Shown: positions 41,038 through 52,800 of the stretch, in pieces
How the letters are laid out: each line of letters starts with the position of its first letter
How positions within the stretch are numbered: the first letter of the stretch is position 1
Source of the DNA: Eunapius fragilis
Taxonomy: Eukaryota; Porifera; Demospongiae; Spongillida; Spongillidae
Assembly: GCA_963681505.1 (NCBI GenBank)
Contig: OY811986.1
Span: forward strand, 5,721,738-5,785,737
Length of the DNA: 64,000 bases
Reading direction: 5' to 3'
Notes under the pieces: generated by a model
The model's database searches: none
The model's input: only the letters and a program-made list of their open reading frames with translations
Told to the model about the DNA's origin: nothing
Translations under genes and position numbers: made by a program

Positions 41038-44000
41038 CAAGGACAGTAACAGGATGAAGGAGGAGGATGAAGAGAGAAGGAAGGTTGATAATAGGAGCAT
41101 ATGTTAGCTCTAACTCTCGAAACTCCACTCACAGTGCCCCTCTGGCCACCAACCCCTCCACGTTGTTTGAATCAATCTCCAGGGCGTGATTGTAGTACCT
41201 CATGGCAGCTTTGTTATCCCCAGACTTAAAATGCTGGACCCCAGTGGCCACACTGGGTACAAAAGAAATGAAACTAGTGGCCACAGAAACACCCCCAGTG
41301 ACCCCCCTCACTTGTCCAAAGACCACTTGCAACGCTGCGCCTTGCGCAGACTGTCGAAGTAATTTTCCTTCGAGAAGTCAGACCTGTAAAGGGTGAAAAA
41401 AAGTGACCACCAGAAGTGACCATTGGCTGAGGCCGGGGATACACACAGACTAAGGGCACCCAGAGGTGAGAACAGACTGCCAGCAAGCACTCTACACCTT
41501 TTGGGAAAGCATTTGTTGACCCTTTTCAACACCTGTTTTCCTTGAATTGAGGCCAGGAGATGGAGGTGGGATGCAAGGGTGTGGTGTGAGGGTGAGATGT
41601 GATGGTGTGGTGTGAGGGTGGGATCTGAGGGTGTGGTGTGAGGGTGGGATCTGAGGGTGGGATCTGAGGGTGTGGTGGTGTGGGGGTTTGCATGTCACAT
41701 ACACAAAACAACAAAGACAGAACACATCAAAGGTATGTGCTTTGGTTATGTTTTAGCTTGATGGGATTAAAGCCGCCACCATCACTATGTTACGGTCATC
41801 ACTCAGCACACAGCAGAGGCCAGTATTCAAAACCATAGCCCACAATAAATGATGTACTGGCTTTGCTATCATTTGGGGAATTATAACCACTTCTCACAGC
41901 TAGTTGAAATTAATTGTCTTTTAAATGCAACTACACTACGACATAATTTGGACTTCAGAAACTTTTGATATAAAGTAAAAACTGCTGTGCCAACTAACTT
42001 CCAGCCCCAAAATTTGCTATCAAAGGGTCTGCCCAGACCTCCCAGTATCAACCAACCTGGTCTGCTAATTGCAGGCTATTGTTCTCTGTACAAAAGCATG
42101 TATTCATAATAGACTTACAACAGACTAAAGACATCCTATAGACTTATATGTACAAATGCACATATGGAACGGTCCAAATACACGTATGTACCGGTCCAAA
42201 TACACATATGTAACGGTCCAAATACACATATGTAACGGTCCAAATACACATATGTAATGGTCCAAATACACATATGTAATGGTCCAAATACACATATGTA
42301 AATGGTCTAAATACACATATGTAATGGTCTAAATACACATATGTAATGGTCCAAATACACATATGTAATGGTCTAAATACACATATGAATGGCCAAATAC
42401 ACATATGTAATGGTCCCAGAGGAAGTTCTAGGGACCCAACACATGATGATAACAAGTGATCACAACGGTGTGTTTGAACAACAGCACCCCCCCCCCCACC
42501 CCCGCCCCTCCCCTCCTCCTCTATCACCCTTGGCAGTGGTATAAATATCCCAATATATTAAGCACTTGAAAAAACCTATTGCTAATCCAACTGGTGTGCA
42601 GCAAAATTATAGTATTGCAACCCTAGCCCTCTCAAAACCACACCTCCTAATGCAGTTGAGAAGTGAGGGTAGCTGCATGTTGGTGATTCCCAGAGCAACT
42701 TTCAGGTTATCAACACACATGGGATTGCCAAAGCCTGGGTCGCTTTCTATACGGCGAAGAAAGTCATCCGGTGCAGGGAACCTTGGTGTGGGGGGCAAGA
42801 GATAGAAGTAGAGGAGAAGCAGAAGAGGGTTCCAGGATGAAGATAGGGAAGGGAGCGGGTAACCAGATGTTAAAACACTTACTTCGATAGAGGATGTGGA
42901 GACTTCTCTCCCTCCAGATATCCCTGGAGAGTGCAAAGAGGGTAACTGTGAGTGCTATGTGTGCAAAGTGTTTTTAAAAATTTATTTTACCAGATGAACA
43001 GATCGATCCGAAGCAGGTACAGGACAGAAAGAAAGCTGCAAAACCTCCTCACTTGTGTCAACACCCACAGCAATGGCCTGTATCACGTCCCCTTCACGTG
43101 TGTCCTCAAGGACCTCATCCCTCTTCTCCCTTGTGGACCCGAGGTGCTCAAAGCTGACCACACCCTAAGAGCACACACACACACACACATGCAGAGTGGT
43201 ATCACACACATGTACACATGCCACACACACAGCCATTCAAGTTCAGAAACAGAGGTCACCTTGATGTTTAGGTCCAATAGTTCTCGCATCTTGTGGGTGT
43301 CCACAAAGGACAAAATCTTCACCCTGAGCTCAGATGACCTCTTCAGTGTAACCAGGCCACGCACAACATCCCCTACGGCAACCAGCTAGAGCAGAAACGT
43401 TTACAAGCAGCCAAATGCCTAAACATGGTGTGAAAACAATAAATTTACCTCAAAGAACCGCCTCTTCCTGGTTATAGGGTTTGCCTGCGTGTGGTACTCT
43501 AAAGCCTCTGGGTTGGCACACAATGCTGGGGACCAGGGGGGGGGGGGGTGGGGGGAATGGGAGAGAGCGGGGGAATATGAGAGCGCCCTCGTGATAGGGG
43601 GTGTGCCCACTTCACCTTCTCCAGCCTCATCGTTGCAATGCAGTACCCTTCCCACCGGGTTGCCTGTGGCAACATTTATAGCCTCCACGTGGTCGAACAC
43701 AAACCTGTCCACTACGGCCGCAAATGAGTCTTCGTATCTCCCACGGTCAGCACCGCTGGTACCTCCATTGCCTGTCCGCTCGTCTTCAATTATAGCGGGC
43801 ACAGGTGAAATCCTGAAACAGGCGTTCTGACGACCAAGTGCACAGGGTTGGTCGAGGGCGTGCACTTCTACGCCGCCCTCAGACCGACGTGCCTCGGCGC
43901 GTGAGGAAAAGCCAGGGCTGCACGTGTTACTGCTGGAGGCAGCTGGCCTGAACAGTTCTTGGTCTTTCCACCACAACTGTTCCTCCTGGGGAGGTTGGTT

Positions 44001-44099
44001 GCACCGCCATTCATGTGTCTCGTAGTAATGCTTGCTGATATTATCTTCCGCGTATTCGCTGCTGTGGGTACCGTAGCAGTGAACCTCATCCTTCTCCAT
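39329..44099 (-). CDS. TTC14: TTC14-like S1 and TPR domain protein
   Basis: The ATG at 44099 begins [19 protein letters not shown]. The long first exon (to about 43615) is low complexity and ends with [16 protein letters not shown]. The next exons form an S1-like region: [31 protein letters not shown], and [21 protein letters not shown]. Then come [41 protein letters not shown], and TPRs ([64 protein letters not shown]). The C-terminus is charged and RS-rich ([18 protein letters not shown] ... [10 protein letters not shown]), stop 39329-39331. Order and motifs match TTC14, a nuclear RNA-associated protein of unsettled function. It is 107 bp upstream of PGM3 on the same strand. Confidence 0.85.
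40349..40490 (-). repeat. 35-bp minisatellite, 4 copies
   Basis: Consensus GATCCCGGGGGGCACAAGGC followed by ACAGCACGGTGGAGA in a TTC14 intron, with almost no variation. Confidence 0.9.
42150..42420 (-). repeat. 22-bp minisatellite, about 12 copies
   Basis: Consensus GGTCCAAATACACATATGTA plus AT in a large TTC14 intron. Variants differ by C/T at one site. Confidence 0.9.
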
Positions 44100-45290
44100 A
44101 CCTTTCCTACTTCAATATTAATATTATTTCCAATTCACGACTAATTAAGTATATAGACAAACAAACTTACTAACGGTACGAACAAACAAAAAGAAAAACG
44201 GCTCCTTTAGAAGTATTTTCTGCATATGATTCAAGTGTGATGGCTGAATCAAATTGTGATGGCAAGCACCCTTAACACTGTGCACTGGAGTTGTGAAATT
44301 GAAAGAACGCCGCTGGGATCCAAAACAGCGCGTTGGTCTCGTACCCAGACCCATGACTTCACGTAACCACCCGCAGCTGTTGGGATCTGGGTCCGGGTAC
44401 GAGACTAGCCGCGCGCAGCGCTCACTTTTGGATACAAGTTTGTTTCCTCCGTTTTTTGGCCAAGAAATAAACATTCCTACTACAAAAAGAAGACAAAGAG
44501 GCAAGTTACTATTATAGAAGTAAAATATCGGTGGGGATAAATTAGTGAATAGGATCAACCTGGCGACTTGTTTTAAAGGTAATTACAATTAGTACATCTG
44601 CTTTTCAGGAAAAAATAACTACATTCATCTGAAACTGTAGAAAGTGTTAGCTTCCGTAGCAAACACTATCCATCTGCGTAATGAATTCACAGCTTATATA
44701 CGCCCCGTAGAGTGTTTACAGTTCCAGGTGATGTAGTTATTTTGAGCTAATTACGTTATAGACGTTAGCATTAATTCATTATACAATAGTGAAGTAAACT
44801 TCCATCGCCCCAAAGTAGCGCCATACCAATTTTGAACTCTCTGTGGTATCTGCAGCCTCCATCAGTGCATTGAACTATAGATAATTAGGCAGTTTATAAG
44901 TGCATTCTTTTTGGTGTACATTTCACTAAATTATATTATTATTAAAGTTAAATAGAGTAGAGAAACTGTTGAATGTAGTATATTGACAGCATTATTGTAT
45001 TCTTCCCCACCCAAAAATAAATTCTACTTCACAATACACAAACCTCAGTCTCAGCCCCAAACCAACTAAGGTGTAGCAGTGAGGTAATCTGCAGCTGCAT
45101 CCGACAGACATAAAGATCACAGCTGATGCTAATACATTTAGCTGTAGTGCAGCTATTCTATAATGTAAAGCACAAGCTGCAATTGGGTATCTCATCAGCG
45201 CTATATCCATTATTTCACTGTGTTTAATACAAATTTCTTCACAGAAATGTGAAATAGGTACTTCCATCACATACAACCCTAAAATATGTC
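44100..45290. other. Intergenic stretch between TTC14 and SF3B4
   Basis: About 1.2 kb, AT-rich. It contains a short inverted repeat, GGTCTCGTACCCAGACCC (about 44336) against GGGTCCGGGTACGAGAC (about 44388-44404), which may be the ends of a tiny MITE. No gene was recognised. Confidence 0.55.
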
Positions 45291-47639
45291 CTACTGAGGT
45301 GGTGGTGGTGGTGGTGGGGGTGGAAAGTTTCCTGGTGGGCCTCGAGGGTGCATACCGTAAGAGGATGATGATGGAGGAAGAGGTGGCATTTGTCTTGGTG
45401 GACCTTGCATACCTGGGGGAGGGCCAGGGGGACCTTGCATACCTGGGGGAGGGCCGGGGGGACCTTGCATACCTGGGGGAGGGCCAGGGGGACCTTGCAT
45501 ACCTGGGGGAGGACCAGGGGGACCTTGCATACCTGGGGGAGGGCCAGGGGGACCCTGCATACCTGGGGGAGGGCCGGGAGGACCTTGCATACCTGGGGGA
45601 GGACCAGGGGGACCTTGCATACCTGGGGGAGGACCAGGGGGACCTTGCATACCTGGGGGAGGGCCAGGGGGACCCTGCATACCGGGTGGAGGGCCGGGAG
45701 GACCTTGCATACCTGGGGGAGGGCCGGGAGGACCTTGCATACCTGGGGGAGGGCCGGGAGGACCTTGCATACCTGGGGGAGGGCCAGGTGGTGGACCCTG
45801 CATCCCTTGGGGAGGGCCAGGCGGTGGACCATGTGGTGGACCTTGCATTCCTTGAGGTGGACCTTGCATTCCATGGGGTGGTCCTTGCATTCCTTGTGGT
45901 GGACCTTGCATTCCTTGTGGTGGACCTTGCATTCCTTGTGGTGGACCTTGCATTCCATGGGGTGGACCTTGCATTCCATGTGGTGGACCTTGCATTCCAT
46001 GTGGTGGTCCTTGCATTCCATGTGGTGGACCTTGCATTCCATGTGGTGGACCTTGCATTCCTTGTGGTGGACCTTGCATTCCTTGTGGTGGACCTTGCAT
46101 TCCATGTGGTGGTCCTTGCATTCCATGTGGTGGTCCTTGCATTCCTTGTGGTGGACCTTGCATTCCATGTGGTGGTCCTTGCATTCCATGTGGTGGACCT
46201 TGCATTCCTTGTGGTGGTCCTTGCATTCCTTGTGGTGGACCTTGCATTCCATGTGGTGGTCCTTGCATTCCTTGTGGTGGACCTTGCATTCCATGGGGTG
46301 GACCTTGCATTCCATGTGGTGGTCCTTGCATTCCTTGTGGTGGTCCTTGCATTCCATGTGGTGGTCCTTGCATTCCTTGGGGTGGACCTTGCATTCCATG
46401 TGGTGGACCTTGCATTCCATGTGGTGGTCCTTGCATTCCTTGTGGTGGACCTTGCATTCCATGTGGTGGTCCTTGCATTCCATGGGGTGGACCTTGCATT
46501 CCATGAGGTGGACCTTGCATTCCATGTGGTGGTCCTTGCATTCCATGTGGTGGTCCTTGCATTCCTTGGGGTGGACCTTGCAATAGACCTTGGGATGGTG
46601 GTGGCCGTGGGTGCATACCAGGTGGTGGCGGCGGTTGTTGTTGGTTCATCATGTGAGGAGGGGGAGGAGGATGATGATGGGAATGGAATCCTGGAGGCAA
46701 ATCTGACGGTGGTGGTGGAGGAGGCATCCCCATGTGTGCCCTTGGAGGGCCAGGTGGTGGTGGTGGCGGCGGATACGACCCGCCAAGAGACATAGTGTGT
46801 TGCGGTGGTAGTAGAGGCATGTGCTGTGAATTTTGGGGAGACTGGAACATCCTCCCTGGAGGCAATCCATGCCCCATGAGAGGCTGGGGCGTCATCGTCT
46901 GCATCAGGGGGTTCATTGTATTCATCGTCATCTGAAGGGTTGTGAGGAAGGCAGTTGGCATTGACGGAGGCATGTGGACTTCGGGCTGGGTGGGTGGAGC
47001 ATCAGCAAAAAGCTGGTGAGGCCGCGCCATCTGGGCGAGGGGATTCTGAGCGGCAAGCATGCGCTCTGCTGCTGAGCCGTGTCTCTCTCCCTTGGAGTCT
47101 TTCTTGAAAGCGTATGACACCGTTATTGCCCTGTTACACAGGTGCTGGCCATTCATGGCGTCTATTGCAGCGTCACTGGCGTCAAAGCTGGCGAAGTTTA
47201 TGAACGCAAATCCCTTCGAGTTTCCAGTGTCCGTGTCTCTCATAATCTTTGGCGTCTGAAGGATGACTCCAAAGGCACTGAATATGTCGTACAACATTTT
47301 CTCGTCGATTTCTGGATCCAGGTTTCCAATAAAAATATTCGCACCCACATCCAAGTTTTTAGTATTTGAGGCTGCTTTGTTTACTCTTATAGGCTTTCCG
47401 TAAAGTTTTATCATGTTCATTATCTTAATAGCGTAGTCCGCGTCTTCTTCGCCCATGAACTCAACAAAGCCGTATCCCTGGTGCGTCATTGTGATACGGT
47501 CTTTGGGTATGTGGACGTTCACAACAGGGCCACCCTGCAGAAACAGCTCCCATAGTAGTGCCTCTGTTACCTTTTCATCTAGCCCTCCCACGTACACGGT
47601 AGCATCTTGGTTTCTCTCTTGAATTGGCCCAGCAGCCAT
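45291..47639 (-). CDS. SF3B4: Splicing factor 3b subunit 4 with expanded Pro/Gly/Met/Gln repeats
   Basis: SF3B4 (SAP49) is part of the U2 snRNP SF3b complex and contacts pre-mRNA near the branch site. A single exon encodes 782 residues; human SF3B4 is 424. The first 200 residues hold two RRMs: [64 protein letters not shown], then [19 protein letters not shown]. They are highly conserved. The Pro-rich C-terminal half is enlarged by about 33 copies of MQGPP(H/Q)G and about 13 copies of a [10 protein letters not shown] unit. No introns are visible, so a retro-derived or intron-lost copy is possible. It lies 97 bp downstream of the TMEM53-like gene on the same strand. Confidence 0.95.
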   Translation of the reverse strand: MAAGPIQERNQDATVYVGGLDEKVTEALLWELFLQGGPVVNVHIPKDRITMTHQGYGFVEFMGEEDADYAIKIMNMIKLYGKPIRVNKAASNTKNLDVGANIFIGNLDPEIDEKMLYDIFSAFGVILQTPKIMRDTDTGNSKGFAFINFASFDASDAAIDAMNGQHLCNRAITVSYAFKKDSKGERHGSAAERMLAAQNPLAQMARPHQLFADAPPTQPEVHMPPSMPTAFLTTLQMTMNTMNPLMQTMTPQPLMGHGLPPGRMFQSPQNSQHMPLLPPQHTMSLGGSYPPPPPPPGPPRAHMGMPPPPPPSDLPPGFHSHHHPPPPPHMMNQQQPPPPPGMHPRPPPSQGLLQGPPQGMQGPPHGMQGPPHGMQGPPHGMQGPPHGMQGPPHGMQGPPQGMQGPPHGMQGPPHGMQGPPQGMQGPPHGMQGPPQGMQGPPHGMQGPPHGMQGPPQGMQGPPHGMQGPPQGMQGPPQGMQGPPHGMQGPPHGMQGPPQGMQGPPHGMQGPPHGMQGPPQGMQGPPQGMQGPPHGMQGPPHGMQGPPHGMQGPPHGMQGPPHGMQGPPQGMQGPPQGMQGPPQGMQGPPHGMQGPPQGMQGPPHGPPPGPPQGMQGPPPGPPPGMQGPPGPPPGMQGPPGPPPGMQGPPGPPPGMQGPPGPPPGMQGPPGPPPGMQGPPGPPPGMQGPPGPPPGMQGPPGPPPGMQGPPGPPPGMQGPPGPPPGMQGPPGPPPGMQGPPGPPPGMQGPPRQMPPLPPSSSSYGMHPRGPPGNFPPPPPPPPPQ
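45400..45800 (-). repeat. 30-bp coding minisatellite ([10 protein letters not shown])n
   Basis: About 13 copies with plus-strand consensus CTTGCATACCTGGGGGAGGG followed by CCAGGGGGAC, in frame within SF3B4. Confidence 0.95.
45840..46580 (-). repeat. 21-bp coding minisatellite (MQGPP[H/Q]G)n
   Basis: About 35 copies with plus-strand consensus CCTTGCATTCCATGTGGTGG plus A or T, in frame within SF3B4. His and Gln alternate through CAT/CTT-type changes. Confidence 0.95.
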
Positions 47640-47736
47640 GTTAATTATTATTACACGATGCCCGCGAATATTATTACACTGCGCATGCGCAGCAAATTAC
47701 AGCAGCTAATGCACGTACATGCAAATTATACACAGC

Positions 47737-48621
47737 TCAAGTAACTTTCTTCACGAATGCACATAGTTGGTTCCGGTACTCGATTGGATGGTCTGTGAAA
47801 TGGCGCACATGTTGAGAATCTTTCCAGCAATAACTGGTGACGTCTCTTCCCAAGGCGGCCTGAGCTTCAATCCTTTGGCGCGCACGAGATGCCACCATTA
47901 CAGTGTCGGCTTCAGAGTACAGAAACAATTGGGGCACTTTCAAAACGTTGGACTTTAGCGCTGTGTTCAGGTCCTGCCTTTTTTTAGATCCGAACATCCA
48001 GTCCGTTGCTACCCCAAAGGAGGTAGCTGCCGCGTATGTGAGAAAATTGTACCTACCTTGCTCGTACACAAGTTTTGCCGCGGCTGTACCAGTTTCGTAC
48101 GCGAAGTCCACAGGGCCGCTGTCATAAACCACGCCAGCAATAGGTAGCTTAGTTGCCAGGGACGACCCATGCCTCGAATACTCTTCACAGGCCTTGGGTA
48201 GAATGACGCCCGCTGCACCAGAAAACAAATGGAGAATGAGAGAGACGGGCGCTGTGAAGGAGGCTTCAACTCCGTTTAGTATTGCTAGAGTATACGGGTC
48301 ACTCGCTTTCTTCAGCCACACGTGGAACATGTGGGGCGCTACACACACGCATGGCATTCCGAGGTCCGTGTACAGGGGTGCATATTTCCCTACGTGTCGT
48401 AGCTGGGAAGCGGCCCACCCAATCGTAATAGCCACGGCTCTCTTCTGAAGTTGCTTCGGGAGATGAGCTTCGCACCTGAGCTGTTTTGTGTTTCTTTGTA
48501 GAGCCTCTAGCTCACTCGCGTTAAACGCGGTACTAAACCTTCTGCGGGATATTTTCAAAACAACTGCCATCATAGTTGTGGGTGTGGTCAAGAAAAAATT
48601 TCCTGTGTCCTCTCTGGACAT
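47737..48621 (-). CDS. TMEM53: TMEM53/DUF829-like alpha/beta-hydrolase-fold protein
   Basis: A single exon of 294 residues, stop 47737-47739. The first ATG (48621) gives MSREDTGNFFLTT; an internal Met (MAVVLKISRRRF) about 17 residues later is an equally good start and would expose a mitochondrial-like basic N-terminus. DUF829 landmarks are AITIGWAASQLRHVGKY, LILHLFSGAAG (nucleophile-elbow position), VVYDSGPVDF, PQLFLYSEADTVM and a final conserved His region (DSQHVRHFTDHP). TMEM53 is a nuclear-envelope protein that limits BMP-SMAD signalling in vertebrates. No enzyme activity is established for the family. Confidence 0.85.
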   Translation of the reverse strand: MSREDTGNFFLTTPTTMMAVVLKISRRRFSTAFNASELEALQRNTKQLRCEAHLPKQLQKRAVAITIGWAASQLRHVGKYAPLYTDLGMPCVCVAPHMFHVWLKKASDPYTLAILNGVEASFTAPVSLILHLFSGAAGVILPKACEEYSRHGSSLATKLPIAGVVYDSGPVDFAYETGTAAAKLVYEQGRYNFLTYAAATSFGVATDWMFGSKKRQDLNTALKSNVLKVPQLFLYSEADTVMVASRARQRIEAQAALGRDVTSYCWKDSQHVRHFTDHPIEYRNQLCAFVKKVT

Positions 48622-48752
48622 TATTTCTGAAGTGGATCACACACTATCAGCAGCAGCAGCTGCTACTGAGCAAAGAACAGTGTTGCTATTTGTGACGAGC
48701 TTGGATGTATTGTGTGCTTCTGGTTGGTTGCCTAAGTCAGCAGTGAAATGTT

Positions 48753-49500
48753 TTAGGCCCAAAGCACACGGAGCGATATCGCTAACGAAGGCTTTTTTTC
48801 CCCCGTAATGCACTAGATTACGAAAAAATTACGGACAAATGCAGGCTCTCAGTAGCTATACAACGGGAAATGCTGCATCTGTAATGGATTCTTTGGGCTC
48901 AGAGCAGATGGAGAATTTTTTTTGTGTAGCTTATGTCTATTTGTGCTTGGTGTAAGATTATTTCTATAATAAACATTATATTAGTAATTTAAATAAAAAA
49001 AATGCCAGAGAGATATCTACTTTAAGCAAAGTCCCTTTACCACAGTGCTACCGCCGTGCTGAACTGGAAAAGAAACGTGCATATGAACAACGCATTCGTG
49101 AAATTGAGTTTGGTTCCTTTTCGCCATTAGTTTTCTCAACCACAGGCGGATTGGGATCTACTGCTACAGTAGTTTTCAAGAGACTTGCTTCATTGATCGC
49201 GGATAAGCAGGAACAACCGTACAGTAAAACACTATTCTGGCTTCGCTGCAAAGTGAGCTTCTCCCTACTTAGGTCAGCTATCATGTGCCTCCGTGGTTCG
49301 CGCTCTTCTTACCACAGGCCACAACATCTCTTTGATACATCAATTGACCTTGCAATTTCAGACAGCAAGGTAAATCTCTCGGCTGTGTAAAACACTCAAC
49401 TTGATACTTCATTAATTTTATTATTCATTTATATTGTTTTGTTATTTTATTATATATAATTAATCGTAGAGAGATATCGCCCCGTGTGTGCTCGGCCTTA
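48753..49500. mobile_element. TIR element containing a retrotransposon RT tail
   Basis: Left end TTAGGCCCAAAGCACACGGA then GCGATATCGCTA. Right end is the inverted match: GAGATATCGCCCC, then GTGTGTGCTCGGCCTTA. The termini are about 30 bp and imperfect. Inside, on the plus strand at about 49030-49390, is an intact frame like the C-terminus of non-LTR reverse transcriptases. TTAGGCC-type ends suggest a DNA-transposon MITE that carries or was invaded by a LINE fragment. Confidence 0.55.
49030..49390 (+). pseudogene. Non-LTR retrotransposon reverse-transcriptase C-terminal fragment
   Basis: The frame reads CYRRAELEKKRAYEQRIREI, FGSFSPLVFSTTGGLG, VFKRLASLIADKQEQPYS, then WLRCKVSFSLLRSAIMCLRG and SRS, and ends in TAA near 49390. 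The block with GSF(S/T)PLVFSTTGG...LRSAI.C.RGSRS closes many invertebrate LINE ORF2 proteins. No catalytic RT palm is present, so it is a dead 3' fragment. Confidence 0.7.
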
Positions 49501-49834
49501 CAGTAGTTGCTCGCACATCAGCACTTTCACACATATTCGTATATCAGCACAAAATAATTACATTTACAAGAAAGCTGTTAGCTTTCTTAGCAAACGGTGC
49601 CGCTGTCATTATGATACTCACTGCGTTCAAACGGCAAAATCATTACACGGCTATGTCCAGTAGATTATTCATCGTAACGCTGGGTCTGGATACGAGATTA
49701 CCCTGGACTCGGGACTAATAATTGGTCCAATCAGGTAACGTCATAATATATTCATTATCAGTACATAGAAGGGGGCTTCCCCTAATGCTTTACCAGATGG
49801 CACACAAAATACACTATAGGGTAGTATTTCAGAT
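49501..49834. other. Intergenic stretch before DCTN1
   Basis: About 330 bp with no gene. It includes GGGTCTGGATACGAGA near 49681-49697, another copy of the dispersed GTCTCGTAYCCAGAC motif in reverse orientation. Confidence 0.5.
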
Positions 49835-52800
49835 TTAACAAATAATGGCTGTATGCAGCTGCTGGAATTGCTGATGACTGAGAACCAGTTTATGTGGCCA
49901 ACTGATGCCAGCCATGCCTGATGGTGTCATCACATTCAGCCTGGCACACAATGCAGGATGGGCCGCTTCATTCAGTGCCTGGGGACCAGATGAGCACACA
50001 AATGGAGGGGGGGAGGGGTAATTGACACTACCAAAAAACTCTAAACCCCCTTAGTGTTCACACTGACCTTAGAAAACTGAGGAGACACGAAGCTGGTCAC
50101 TGATGTTGGGATGACCCCACCAGAATGGCGACCGGCCAGTAGTCGCATGGTCTCTTCAGTAGCCTGGGAGTAGGAAGAACGTTTGCCAAAACGTGATTTG
50201 AATAATTAAATAATAAATAAATAAATAAATAAATAATGGACACCTTGTGCTTTCTGCGATGAATGTCAAGGATGGCAGCTAGCTGGTTAGCAATGGTTTC
50301 TCTTGGGCTTGGACGACCATCTGTCCTGACACCACCTGGTAAATAAAATCCTCACCTGATGTGAACTCTACAATGGAGATGATCGTACCTTTAGAAGATC
50401 CAGTGATATCGACTACTCTTGGAGTAGCACACATTGTGTTCAATTCCTGACGAGGTTAGAATGAACAATATTTTTAATGGCAAGGGTACAAGGGTACATG
50501 GCACATTAAGCATTAGAATGAACCATACATACCCTGAGTTGATCGTAACACCTCGAGTTGCGAACCATACACATAACCCTCTCTCATACAGCCCCAGGGG
50601 CACGCGGTATTATGAGTATAATCAACAGAGGAGGGAGGGAGGGAGGGAGGGAGGGAGGGTAAGGAGGGGGAGTGGTCAGGGGGAGGGAGGGAGTGGCCAG
50701 CACAACCAGTGTTATAACAATATTCCAATAGGAGTACCCTCGGGATTGGGTTGTTTAAGTGAAGCTGCTGTGCAGGTATCCTTTAACATTATGGGTGCCC
50801 AGCCCATACAGTCCCAATTCAATACATGCCAAACACATTCATATTCTCCCCCCCCCCCCCCCCCAAAAACCTACTGACCTTCAGCAGTAAACCTGTCTGT
50901 TTTATGACCAACTTCTCCTGGTCTGTCCTGTTGCTCACAAGTTCACTGTCTTCCTTGCCTTCCACATCCCCAGACCCACCTGCTCTAACCGCCCCTACGT
51001 CCTTCTTGATAACCATCCTCTTAGGGACGTGGAGGGGTGGTAGGGACTCAAGCTGGACCTTGGGGGTTAAAGCTTTTTTGTAAGGAGGGGGGGGAAGAGG
51101 GTACAATAGAACACCATCACCTTGGCTATCTGTGACCTGAGACGAAGGTTCTCATCTTCAGAGAAACCAAGTGCCTTGGTTAAGGACTCAATCTAAAACA
51201 TGAGGGTGGGCATTGAAAAGAATGTGGGTTTTTAAAATATTTTTTCCATCTAACCTTTGCAAGTAACAATAAGGAGTCCCCAGTTGGCATGGCAGCAGGG
51301 GCACCACCATCGGGGGCAGGGGTTCCTGTCTGCTCAATGAAGGCTGCTCTCTTAGACACAAATGGGCTGGTAGCTGGGCTAGAAAAGGTTCCCCTCCTGC
51401 CCCCAGCAGTCTCCTTCTTCAACTGTTGCTCTTCTACAGATTTCTGCAAGGCTGCGTTGTCCCTCTCAAGAGTCTCCATCTCTTTTTGAAGAATGATAAT
51501 TGCGTTGTCGTATTTCCTAGAGTGGGGAGGCAATAATTAGAATAGGGAGTGGGGAGATAATAATTAGAATAGGAGTGGGGAGGCAATAATTAGAATAGGA
51601 GTGGGGAGGTAAAAATTATAATAATACCCCTTCCCTGATGCTCACTTTTTCTCTGTTTCCATAGCAGCCTGATACTTCAGAGCCTCCATCTTCTCCACCT
51701 CAATTCTTTTGAGACACTCCCCTTCAACATTCTCAAACTTCTTCTCCAAGATACCAATCTTCAGGTTGCCCTCCCCGACCTCCTGGACCTGGAGTAGGAA
51801 GAGTGCTGATAAGGGTGTGGGTACGGGGAACGTGCATATCAATATGTCTGGGTACAAGGGCCCAATGGGTATATAGGTATGTGGGTAATGGTATGGAAGT
51901 ATGGGTGTATGTAGGTATGGGCACATGGAATCTGACCTTCACACGCAATGCCTTCTTCAGCTCCAGTATGTCCTTCTGCCTGTCCTCCAGCTTGTACCTA
52001 AGGCCCTCAGTGTCGCTTAGTTCATCCTTCACAGCCTTAGCCCTCAAGGCTATTGGTGGATCAACCTAGAGTGGGAGGGATAGAAGAGAGGAAGGGGTAG
52101 AAGAGAGGGAAAGTGTAAAGAGAAAGGTGAAATAGAAGGACAGAGAGGATGAAAGGAGTGTGGTTAGGGAGGAGGTGAGTGTGAAGGAACAGATGAGAAG
52201 AGAGGAGGACAGGAAAGATCTCGAGCAGGGAGAGAGACAATGGAGAATGATAAATGGGTGGGGCTATATACAATTGCACCCATGACAACACAACACACCT
52301 TAGCCTTCTGCTCCTCCTTGTCATATTCACCGTCCAGAAGAGCCAGTAGGAATTTGTCCAGGGAACTAAAAGCTTCCGACATGATGGACCTGCGGAGGAC
52401 ATGTACAGCTTCACACAGGCTGTTTCCACATCATCATCCATCCATCCTCCCTCCCTCCCTCCCTCCCTCCCTCCCTCCCTCCCTCCCTCCCTCCCTCCCT
52501 CCCTCCCTCCCTCCCTCCCTCCCTCCCTCCCTCCCTCCCTCCCTCCCTCCCTCCCTCCCTCCCTCCCTCCCTCCCTCCCTCCCTCCCTCCCTCTTCACCG
52601 TAGGAGCTCCAGAGGTTCGTGGATCTCCCCTGGGGGTCTCAGCTCCTGAACAAGTGGCTGCACCACCTGCTTAGTGAATTCTTCCACCTCTCCCGTCAAC
52701 AGGGGCTCCCCCTCCGACAGACTCGCAGTACGCTTGTTAATCCTCTCTAGCAGCCCCTTCAGGGCCTCTATAATCAGACCCTGTGTCCTCATGTTACTCT

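Noticed and set aside
45239..46795. Long Trp- or His-rich frames overlapping SF3B4 (398-498 residues)
   Set aside because: Shadows of the in-frame SF3B4 repeats in other frames.
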